Source: Lachnospiraceae bacterium UBA2860
GTDB lineage: Bacteria; Bacillota; Clostridia; Lachnospirales; Lachnospiraceae
DNA length: 40,884 nt
Assembly (NCBI GenBank): GCA_002350625.1
Contig: DEFE01000022.1
Coordinates: forward strand, 3,684-44,567
Direction of reading: 5' to 3'
The translations under genes were made by a program, and so were the position numbers. The notes below the pieces were generated by a model. It was not told the origin of the DNA, searched no databases, and saw only the letters and a program-made list of their open reading frames with translations. Each line of letters begins with the position of its first letter. Within the stretch, counting starts at the first letter, position 1. Positions 16,165 to 22,943 of this stretch are shown piece by piece.

Positions 16165-17441
16165 GCGCGTATGAGGTCGGGATCGAATACCGCGGCTCGA
16201 TGATCCGCGTCGGCCGGATCATCGGAAATGACAGCACCGACGCCCGCTTCTCCTATGCGGAGAGTTATCTCGAAAGGCCGGACGCATCTCCGGTATCCGT
16301 GTCCCTGCCGCTCATGCGGGAGGCATTTTCACCATCAGCGACGCGATGTTTTTTTGAAGGCCTTCTGCCGGAAGGCTTTACCAGGCGGTCCGTCGAGCAG
16401 TGGATGCATCTGAATGATCTGGACTATCTGTCTCTTTTGTACAATCTCGGGAAAGAGTGTCTGGGCGCCATCAGGATCCGGAAAGAAGGAGATGAGGAGA
16501 TCTCTTCTTATGAGAAACTCGATATGGCGCAGGTGAAGGCGCTGGCGGCAGAGGGCGCGACAAAATCAGCGGAATTCGTGACGAAGTCGCATCTTTCCCT
16601 CACGGGCGCCTCCGGCAAGGTCGGCCTCTATTATCGCGATGCGGATGAGGCCTGGTATCTTCCGAAAGGCAGCGCGCCGAGCACCCACATCGTCAAGCAG
16701 AGCCATGTCCGCCTTCACGGCATCGTGACAAATGAGCAGCTGTGCTTAAAAGCGGCAGGCAAATGCGGCATTCCTGTGCCCGACAGCTTCATCATCGACA
16801 CCGGGAAGGGGCGGGACAGCGAAATTCTTCTTGCCACAAAACGTTATGACAGAATCATGCCTTCCGGCGCTGACAGCGCGGCGGAACACATTACGCCGCC
16901 GCACCGTCTCCATCAGGAAGATTTTGCCCAGGCGCTCGGCAAGCCGCCCTCAGAGAAATATGAGACAGAAGGCGGGCACTATCTGAAGGAAATGTTCGAT
17001 CTGCTCCTCACGCACTCCGCCGATCCGATCCGCGACCGACTATCGCTATGGGACCGCGTCGTCTTCAGCTGCCTGGCCGGCAACTCCGACGCGCACATCA
17101 AAAACTATTCGCTGCTCTACAGCGACGATCTTAAGCGCGTGCGTCTTGCCCCGGCCTATGACATCTTAAGCACGTCGATCTATAAGAGCAGCACGCGGGA
17201 GCTCTCCATACGCGTCGGCGATGCGGACACACTGGACGGTCTCACCGAAGCATCCTTCCGTCTCGCCGCCAGAGAAGTCGGTCTCGGCGAGCGCCTCGCG
17301 ATGCGGCGCTTCGACGACATGCGGCGACGGTTTGTCCCCGCGCTTATGGAGGAGTCACGCGCGCTCGTCGAAAAAGGGTTTGAAGGGGCTGAGAAAATGG
17401 CAGAGGAGATTCTTGCGACCGGCGGCATGAAGCACCTGTAA
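16161..17441 (+). CDS. hipA: HipA-like Ser/Thr kinase toxin
   Basis: A 426-residue full-length HipA. HipA of E. coli phosphorylates glutamyl-tRNA synthetase and causes growth arrest and persistence. Seen here: the glycine-rich loop SLTGASGK at 146-153 (where HipA is autophosphorylated on serine in E. coli), the THIVKQ nucleotide-lysine segment, the catalytic NSDAHIKN with D310 and N315, and the metal-binding aspartate D334 in AYDIL. All kinase residues are present, so the toxin is probably active. The target in this organism is not known. Confidence 0.92.
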   Translation: MSAYEVGIEYRGSMIRVGRIIGNDSTDARFSYAESYLERPDASPVSVSLPLMREAFSPSATRCFFEGLLPEGFTRRSVEQWMHLNDLDYLSLLYNLGKECLGAIRIRKEGDEEISSYEKLDMAQVKALAAEGATKSAEFVTKSHLSLTGASGKVGLYYRDADEAWYLPKGSAPSTHIVKQSHVRLHGIVTNEQLCLKAAGKCGIPVPDSFIIDTGKGRDSEILLATKRYDRIMPSGADSAAEHITPPHRLHQEDFAQALGKPPSEKYETEGGHYLKEMFDLLLTHSADPIRDRLSLWDRVVFSCLAGNSDAHIKNYSLLYSDDLKRVRLAPAYDILSTSIYKSSTRELSIRVGDADTLDGLTEASFRLAAREVGLGERLAMRRFDDMRRRFVPALMEESRALVEKGFEGAEKMAEEILATGGMKHL

Positions 17442-17468
17442 AAGATTGTTCAAGGCGGCAATTTTCCG

Positions 17469-17507
17469 CACAAAAACACCCTACAGGGCGCCATTTTGTG
17501 CTATGAT
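17469..17507 (+). promoter_or_regulatory. Extended -10 promoter of pta with overlapping inverted repeat
   Basis: TGCTATGAT at 17499-17507 is an extended -10 element; no clear -35 box is present. The seven-base arms CACAAAA (17469-17475) and TTTTGTG (17494-17500) form an inverted repeat, with CCCT/AGGG inside, that runs into the -10. It could be an operator or a weak stem after hipA. Confidence 0.5.
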
Positions 17508-17550
17508 AATGCCGGTATTGTACCTGTACGTGAAAGGAGTGTTCAAAGTT

Positions 17551-18546
17551 ATGGGATTTATCGATGAACTGAAGGCCAAGGCAAAAGCGGATAAGAAGAC
17601 GATCGTACTGCCGGAGTCGATGGACAAGCGCACGTTTGAGGCGGCTGAGAAGATCGCAAAGGAAGGCATCGCCGATATCGTGATCATCGGCACCCCGGAA
17701 GAAATCGAAAAGAACGGCGCGGGCTTTGATCTGAGCGGCGTCCGCATCGTGGATCCGTTCAATGATCCGAACAAGCAGAAATATATCGACAAGTTTGTCG
17801 AACTGCGCGCCAAGAAGGGCGTGACGCCGGAGTCCGCAAAGGAACAGATGGAGAAGGATTATATGTACTATGCCTGCCTGATGTGCAAGTGCGGCGACGC
17901 CGACGGCGTCGTGTCCGGTGCCTGCCATTCCACGGGCAACACGATCCGTCCGGCGCTTCAGCTGCTGAAGACAAAGCCGGGCATTAACTCCGTCTCCGGA
18001 TTCTTCCTCATGGAGGTCCCGGACTGCACGCTCGGCTGCAACGGCCTCTTCGTGTTTGCCGACTGCGCCGTCAATGTTGATTTCGATGCGCAGAAGCTGG
18101 CGGAGATCGCCGTAGTTTCCGCGGAATCTTTCAAGAGTTTTGTCGGAGAGGAGCCGAAGGTCGCGATGCTTTCGTACTCGACGAAGGGCAGCGCCAAGCA
18201 TGACGATGTCACGAAGGTGGCTGATGCTGTCGCTCTCGTTCGCGAAAGCCATCCGGAAATCTGTGTTGACGGCGAGCTGCAGCTCGACGCGGCGCTTGTC
18301 GCCTCCGTCGGCGAGCTCAAGGCTCCGGGCAGCCCGGTTGCCGGACAGGCCAACACGCTTGTCTTCCCGAGCCTCGAGGCCGGCAATATCGGCTACAAGC
18401 TCGTGCAGCGTCTCGCTAAGGCGAATGCTTACGGCCCGGTGCTTCAGGGTCTGGCGATGCCGGTCAATGATCTGTCCCGCGGCTGCTATGCGGATGATAT
18501 CGTCGGCGTCGTTGCGATGACGGCTGTGCAGGCGCAGCAGGCTTAA
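17551..18546 (+). CDS. pta: Phosphate acetyltransferase
   Basis: Converts acetyl-CoA and phosphate to acetyl phosphate, the first step of the acetate branch. The 331-residue short form lacks the N-terminal regulatory domains of the enterobacterial enzyme. Typical stretches are KTIVLPESMDKRTFEAAEKI, DADGVVSGACHSTGNT, MLSYSTKGSAKHDDV, DGELQLDAAL and the C-terminal GPVLQGLAMPVNDLSRG. AAGGAG lies 11 bases before the ATG. Acetate kinase follows, but 671 bases away. Confidence 0.96.
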   Translation: MGFIDELKAKAKADKKTIVLPESMDKRTFEAAEKIAKEGIADIVIIGTPEEIEKNGAGFDLSGVRIVDPFNDPNKQKYIDKFVELRAKKGVTPESAKEQMEKDYMYYACLMCKCGDADGVVSGACHSTGNTIRPALQLLKTKPGINSVSGFFLMEVPDCTLGCNGLFVFADCAVNVDFDAQKLAEIAVVSAESFKSFVGEEPKVAMLSYSTKGSAKHDDVTKVADAVALVRESHPEICVDGELQLDAALVASVGELKAPGSPVAGQANTLVFPSLEAGNIGYKLVQRLAKANAYGPVLQGLAMPVNDLSRGCYADDIVGVVAMTAVQAQQA

Positions 18547-18564
18547 AGGATCTGCGCGTTCATC

Positions 18565-18620
18565 GGTGATTGGTGATTGGTAATTGGTGATTGATAATTG
18601 GTGATTGATAATTAGTGATT
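18565..18620 (+). repeat. Eight tandem copies of a 7-bp repeat
   Basis: GGTGATT units run without gaps from 18565 to 18620: GGTGATT, GGTGATT, GGTAATT, GGTGATT, GATAATT, GGTGATT, GATAATT, AGTGATT. The array begins 19 bases after the pta stop and ends one base before the large palindrome. A seven-base unit inside a coding frame would shift it, but here it is intergenic, so copy number is free to vary. Confidence 0.93.
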
Positions 18621-18621
18621 T

Positions 18622-18861
18622 GGTTGCCAAACGTCTTTCTCACCGGAGCTGCAGATCATAGCCAGACGGCTTCCGCGCCTAAGTACTTCTAAGCCCGACG
18701 AAAATCACTAAAGGCGGTTCGGCGAAAAAAACCTAACTCGCTTCGCTCAAACAGGGTTTTTTTCTGGAACAACGTGATTTTCGACGGACAAGAAGTACTA
18801 AGGCTTGTGCAGATTGTCTGTCTACGATCTGCAGCTCCAGCGAGAAGACTATTTGGCTGCC
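18622..18861. repeat. Large imperfect palindrome A
   Basis: Outer arms 18622-18661 and 18822-18861 are reverse complements at about 33 of 40 positions (shared core gatctgcagctcc). Inner arms 18682-18708 and 18774-18799 match again (GTGATTTTCG...GAAGTACT). The tip (18725-18767) carries an A-tract, a small CGCTTCGCTC segment and GGGTTTTTTT, which could end transcription from pta. The module between the arms (18663-18686 left, 18795-18820 right) matches better to palindrome B than to its own partner. This and the next element occupy most of the 671-base gene-free gap between pta and ackA. No protein is supported here. Confidence 0.85.
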
Positions 18862-18918
18862 AAATCTTTTTCCGGCAGAATGACACTTCGACTGTCATAT
18901 TATTCAGGCGCAGCCCGG

Positions 18919-19102
18919 CAGATCATTGTATAGTATATGCAGACAATCTGCACAAGCTTTAGTACATCTTAGCTTGCCGGAAATTGCGTTATTCGCCGCA
19001 AAAATCCATCAATCGAGGATTTTTGGACGAATGTTTTTAGCAATTTGCGGGAAGGTTAGATGTACTTGGCGCGGAAGCCGTCTGCATATACTATACAATG
19101 AG
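18919..19102. repeat. Large imperfect palindrome B
   Basis: The outer arms 18924-18944 and 19080-19100 are perfect 21-base reverse complements. The inner arms 18961-19006 and 19018-19066 are imperfect reverse complements around an 11-base loop. The left module 18940-18965 matches the right module of palindrome A (25 of 26), and the right module 19062-19084 matches the left module of palindrome A (one base missing in 24). The remaining 115 bases to ackA are A+T-rich with no convincing promoter. Confidence 0.85.
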
Positions 19103-19217
19103 CAACGGGCACATGTTTGCCGGCATAAGTGCCGACTGTTTTATCAACGTATATGAATGATGTAAATATTATTAAATTGCGTCATTGAAATATAAAATAA
19201 ATAAGGAGAAATGATTC

Positions 19218-20411
19218 ATGAAAGTACTTGTGATCAACGCGGGCAGCTCGTCCCTGAAGTATCAGCTCATCGACATGGACGACGAGTCCGTAAAGGCAAA
19301 AGGCCTCTGTGAGAGAATCGGCATCCCCGGCTCCAAACTGACGCACAAGGTCCCCGGCATCGAAGACTTTGTCGTCGAAAAAGACATGCCGACACATCAG
19401 ACAGCCATCGAGCTCGTGCTCGAAGCGCTGCTTGACGCGGAGCACGGCGTCGTGAAATCCGTCGACGAGATCGATGCGGTCGGCCACCGCGTCCTGCACG
19501 GCGGCTCCGTCTACACGGAGTCCATCAAGGTCAACGATGACGTCAAGCGCGTCATCCGCGAATGCTTCGACCTCGGCCCGCTCCACAACCCGGCGAATCT
19601 CATGGGCATCGAGGCCTGTGAGGCGGCTATGCCCGGCAAGTCGAATGTGGCCGTCTTCGATACGGCTTTCGGTATGAGCCTTGAGCCCTATGCATACCGC
19701 TATGCGATTCCGGAAGAGTACTATGACAAGTATAAGCTGCGCCGCTACGGCTTCCACGGCACGAGCCATATGTTCGTCTCCGGCGAGACGATCCGCTATG
19801 CGAATCTTCCGGAAGGACATCAGAGAGTCATCGTCTGCCACCTCGGCAACGGCTCCTCTATTTCTGCATCTGTCGGCGGCAAGGCAGTCGACACGTCCAT
19901 GGGCCTCACCCCGCTTGAGGGCCTCGTGATGGGAACGCGCTCCGGCGACATCGATCCGGCGGTCGTGCAGTTCATCTGCGATCACGAAGGCCTTTCCGCT
20001 GACGACGTGCTGACAATACTTAATAAGAAGTCCGGCGTCTTCGCGCTCTCGGGCAATCTTTCCAGCGACTTCCGCGACCTGTCGGAAGCTGCGAACAACG
20101 GCAATGAGAAGGCACAGCTCGCTCTCGACGCTTTCGCGCACAAGGTTGAGAAGACGATCGGCGGCTACCTCGCCGTGATGAACGGTGCGGATGCCATCGC
20201 CTTCACGGGCGGCATCGGTGAGAATGACTGCGCGATGCGCGCCAAGATCCTTGCGCACTTCGGTTACGCCGGCGTAAAGATCGATGCGGAGAAGAACAAG
20301 GTCCGCGGCGAGAGATGCGAGATTTCGACGCCGGATTCCGCGATCCGCGTGTTCGTTCTGCCGACGAACGAGGAGCTCGCCATCGCCCGCGAAACAGTCC
20401 GTCTTCGCTGA
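19218..20411 (+). CDS. ackA: Acetate kinase
   Basis: Makes ATP and acetate from acetyl phosphate. The 397-residue protein has the N-terminal phosphate-binding VLVINAGSSSLKYQL, the HRVLHGG segment, RRYGFHGTSH, the GNGSS stretch and the C-terminal FTGGIGEND. AAGGAG precedes the start by nine bases. It is separated from pta by repeats, so the two genes are probably not on one uninterrupted transcript. Confidence 0.97.
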   Translation: MKVLVINAGSSSLKYQLIDMDDESVKAKGLCERIGIPGSKLTHKVPGIEDFVVEKDMPTHQTAIELVLEALLDAEHGVVKSVDEIDAVGHRVLHGGSVYTESIKVNDDVKRVIRECFDLGPLHNPANLMGIEACEAAMPGKSNVAVFDTAFGMSLEPYAYRYAIPEEYYDKYKLRRYGFHGTSHMFVSGETIRYANLPEGHQRVIVCHLGNGSSISASVGGKAVDTSMGLTPLEGLVMGTRSGDIDPAVVQFICDHEGLSADDVLTILNKKSGVFALSGNLSSDFRDLSEAANNGNEKAQLALDAFAHKVEKTIGGYLAVMNGADAIAFTGGIGENDCAMRAKILAHFGYAGVKIDAEKNKVRGERCEISTPDSAIRVFVLPTNEELAIARETVRLR

Positions 20412-20421
20412 TATTTTTCTG

Positions 20422-20451
20422 TTGACAAAGCGCATCGGCGCCCTGTATAAT
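20422..20451 (+). promoter_or_regulatory. Consensus sigma-A promoter for rpmF
   Basis: TTGACA at 20422-20427 and TATAAT at 20446-20451, both perfect, with an 18-base spacer. This is the strongest promoter in the window and fits a ribosomal protein gene heading the plsX-acp-rnc-smc-ftsY run. Confidence 0.92.
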
Positions 20452-20480
20452 ACCCATTGTGCGTTAAGGAGGTGTAAACG

Positions 20481-20666
20481 ATGTCCATTTGTCCGAAGAA
20501 TAAGCATTGCTCTGCACGCCGCGACAAGACGAGAGCGCATTGGAAGATGAGTGCGCCGACTCTGGTCAAGTGCAGCAAGTGCGGCGCGCTGATGATGCCG
20601 CACAGGGTCTGCAAGGCCTGCGGAACATATAATAAACGCGAGATCGTCAAGCAGGACGAAGATTAA
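20481..20666 (+). CDS. rpmF: Ribosomal protein L32
   Basis: A 61-residue zinc-ribbon form of L32 with C31-x2-C34 and C44-x2-C47 and a basic N-terminus (KNKHCSARRDKTRAHWKM). AAGGAGGTG gives a very strong ribosome site. The rpmF-plsX neighbourhood is widely conserved and links ribosome and membrane lipid production. Confidence 0.96.
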   Translation: MSICPKNKHCSARRDKTRAHWKMSAPTLVKCSKCGALMMPHRVCKACGTYNKREIVKQDED

Positions 20667-20684
20667 ACTACTAAGCATGCGAAG

Positions 20685-20716
20685 AGCTGCCGCCCACAAA
20701 GAGGCGGCAGCTTTTT
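20685..20716 (+). terminator. Terminator between rpmF and plsX
   Basis: AGCTGCCGCC (20685-20694) pairs perfectly with GGCGGCAGCT (20703-20712) around an eight-base loop and leads into TTTTT. As no second promoter is evident before plsX, it probably reduces rather than abolishes transcription of the downstream genes. Confidence 0.88.
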
Positions 20717-20747
20717 CAAATCTCAGGAAGAAAGGCAGGCCGCTTAG

Positions 20748-21926
20748 ATGGAAAAGATCAGAATAGCTGTCGACGCGATGGGCGGAGACAACGCTCCGGC
20801 TGCACCAGTTGCCGGAGCTGTTCATGCGCTCATGGAACAAACGGAACTCGAACTGATTCTTCTCGGAGATGAGGCGGCCATAAAGGCCGAGATTAAGAAG
20901 ACCGGATACAGCGGAAATGCGATCAGGATTATCCACTGCACGGAGACGATCGCCATGGCGGAATCTCCCGTGGTCGCGATCAAAACCAAGAAGGATTCTT
21001 CGATGGTTAAAGGGCTGATGCTCGTGCGGCGCGGAGAGGCCGAGGCCTTTGTGTCCGCCGGCAGCACCGGCGCCCTTCTTGTCGGCGGGCAGGTGCTCGT
21101 CGGAAGAATCAAGGGCGTTGAGCGCCCGCCGCTCGGCGCGCTGATGCCGACCGAGGAGGGTTTTGCGCTCCTCATCGACTGCGGCGCCAATGTCGACGCC
21201 CGCCCGCAGTGGCTCTGCCAGTTTGCGCAGATGGGCTCGATCTATATGAAGCACGCGATGAAGGTTGAAAATCCGCGCGTCGCGATCGTCAATATCGGCG
21301 CAGAGGAGGAGAAAGGCAACGCGCTCGTAAAAGAGACATTCCCGCTCCTCAAAGCCTGTAAGGATATCAATTTCATCGGCTCCATCGAGGCGAGAGACAT
21401 TCCGTCCGGCGGCGCTGACGTCATGGTGACGGATGCTTTCAGCGGAAACATCATCATGAAGATGTACGAAGGAACGGCGACGACGCTGCTCAGGATCATC
21501 AAGGGCGCGCTGAAGAGCACGGTGCCGGGCATGATCGGCGGCGCACTCATCAAAGGAACGCTGAAGAAGGCGCTCGTAGATTATGACGCCTCCAAATACG
21601 GCGGGGCGCCGCTGCTCGGCCTGAACGGCCTTGTCGTGAAGGCGCACGGAAGCGCGAAAGAAAAGGAATTCGGCATCGCGGTGGAGCAGTGCCTTCAGTT
21701 CTACAGAGAGGACGTCAACGGCAAAATCCGCGAGCTCATGGGCGCACAGGCGGAAGGGAAACGCCTGAAGAAGAAGCAGAATGCCGAAAATGCAGACAGC
21801 GCCGACAGCGAAAGCAATGTGGAAAGCGCCGGCGGCGATAACAATGCTGACAGCGCCGGCAGCGAAAGTATAGCTGACAGCACCGGCAGCGATAGTAAAG
21901 CAGACAGCGCCGGCAGCGAAAGCTAA
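20748..21926 (+). CDS. plsX: Phosphate acyltransferase PlsX with a repetitive acidic tail
   Basis: Makes acyl-phosphate from acyl-ACP for phospholipid synthesis, at the membrane surface. Residues 1 to about 340 are a normal PlsX (IAVDAMGGDNAP, SAGSTGALL, LGALMPTEEGFALLIDCGAN, DAFSGNI). Residues about 345-392 are an added tail rich in Asp, Ser, Ala, Asn and Gly, made of repeated units such as NADSAGSES, IADSTGSDS and KADSAGSES; the DNA repeats too, with GACAGCGCCGGCAGCGAAAG present more than once. PlsX is usually near 330-350 residues. The tail is unlikely to belong to the active site and probably arose by tandem duplication. Confidence 0.95.
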   Translation: MEKIRIAVDAMGGDNAPAAPVAGAVHALMEQTELELILLGDEAAIKAEIKKTGYSGNAIRIIHCTETIAMAESPVVAIKTKKDSSMVKGLMLVRRGEAEAFVSAGSTGALLVGGQVLVGRIKGVERPPLGALMPTEEGFALLIDCGANVDARPQWLCQFAQMGSIYMKHAMKVENPRVAIVNIGAEEEKGNALVKETFPLLKACKDINFIGSIEARDIPSGGADVMVTDAFSGNIIMKMYEGTATTLLRIIKGALKSTVPGMIGGALIKGTLKKALVDYDASKYGGAPLLGLNGLVVKAHGSAKEKEFGIAVEQCLQFYREDVNGKIRELMGAQAEGKRLKKKQNAENADSADSESNVESAGGDNNADSAGSESIADSTGSDSKADSAGSES

Positions 21927-21942
21927 GCGGAGAGTTCTGACC

Positions 21943-22188
21943 ATGCAGAGTGAATTTGAGATCATAAAAGATGCCGTGGCCTCTGTGCTTCCTGAAGAGG
22001 CCGGTGAAATCACCTTGAGAACGCGCCTGATCGAGGATTTAGGCGCTGATTCGCTTGAGCTTTTTGAGATTCTGACCGTCGTCGAAGAGCGCCAGGCACT
22101 TCACTTTCCGGCGGATGCGGTGAACAGCATCCGCACGATCGCCGACGCCGTCAGACTTCTTGAGGAAACGGAGCACGGAAAACGATGA
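21943..22188 (+). CDS. acpP: Acyl carrier protein
   Basis: An 81-residue carrier with the phosphopantetheine attachment serine S37 in GADSLELFEIL. It lies between plsX and rnc, the usual place for the fatty-acid ACP in Firmicutes, and would donate acyl chains to PlsX. The sequence is somewhat divergent (IEDLGADSLELFEILTVVEE is normal; the N-terminus VASVLPEEAG is less so), so a specialised ACP cannot be excluded. The stop overlaps the rnc start (ATGA). Confidence 0.88.
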   Translation: MQSEFEIIKDAVASVLPEEAGEITLRTRLIEDLGADSLELFEILTVVEERQALHFPADAVNSIRTIADAVRLLEETEHGKR

Positions 22189-22865
22189 AAGATCTGGCAG
22201 AGCTGTGCGAAAGAGCCGGTTACCATTTTCAAAATGAGAAGCTTCTCGTCACGGCGCTGACGCATACCTCCTATGCGAACGAGCACAGGAAGCAGGGGTG
22301 TCATCATAATGAAAGAATGGAATTCCTCGGGGACGCGGTTCTTGAACTGGTCAGCTCGGAATTCTTATACAATAAACACAGCAAGATGGAAGAGGGCGAC
22401 CTGTCCAAGGTGCGGGCGGGCATGGTCTGCGAGCCTTCGCTCGCAAAATGTGCCCGCGACATCGGCCTTCCGGAATTCCTCCGCCTCGGAAAAGGGGAGG
22501 AACAGATGGGCGGGCGGCAGAAGGATTCCATCATCTCGGATGCGCTCGAAGCCTTTATCGGCGCGATCTTTCTCGACGGCGGCTTCGAGGAGGCAAGAAG
22601 CTTCGTGCGCGCGCATATCCTGCTCGACTTAAGTGAGGAGGATCTGTTCTCAGACAAAAAGACCGTCCTGCAGGAGCTGCTGCAGGCAAAGGGGCTGAGC
22701 GCTTCGTACGAGCTGATCGATGAGTCGGGACCCGCGCATGACAAGCGCTTCCGCATCGCCGTCGCGGCAGGCGGGGATGTCCTCGGGGAAGGGGAAGGAA
22801 AGACGAAGAAAGCCGCCGCGCAGGCCGCAGCCGAGGAGGCGCTCCGCGCGATGAACGCCATCTAA
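22185..22865 (+). CDS. rnc: Ribonuclease III
   Basis: A 226-residue double-strand-specific endonuclease that processes rRNA precursors and long RNA hairpins. The signature NERMEFLGDAVLE is at 42-54 with acidic residues E46 and D50; the second acidic cluster is in ISDALEAFIGAIFLD. A double-stranded-RNA-binding domain fills the C-terminal third (TVLQELLQAKG to AAAQAAAEEAL). It is translationally coupled to the acp gene. Confidence 0.96.
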   Translation: MKDLAELCERAGYHFQNEKLLVTALTHTSYANEHRKQGCHHNERMEFLGDAVLELVSSEFLYNKHSKMEEGDLSKVRAGMVCEPSLAKCARDIGLPEFLRLGKGEEQMGGRQKDSIISDALEAFIGAIFLDGGFEEARSFVRAHILLDLSEEDLFSDKKTVLQELLQAKGLSASYELIDESGPAHDKRFRIAVAAGGDVLGEGEGKTKKAAAQAAAEEALRAMNAI

Positions 22866-22943
22866 TAGAGAGAGAACAAGAACGGCACAGCTGCCCGCAA
22901 AACGAGAGGCTGTCTGTGGCTTTACGAGGAGATACACTTACGG

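Noticed and set aside
18689..19156. Short open frames on both strands in the pta-ackA gap
   Set aside because: They are translations of the palindromic repeats, lack ribosome-binding sites and match no family.
19182..22013. A 943-codon open frame on the minus strand
   Set aside because: It lies antisense to ackA, rpmF and plsX, which are certain genes, and its translation has no recognisable domain; long antisense frames are expected with this codon usage.
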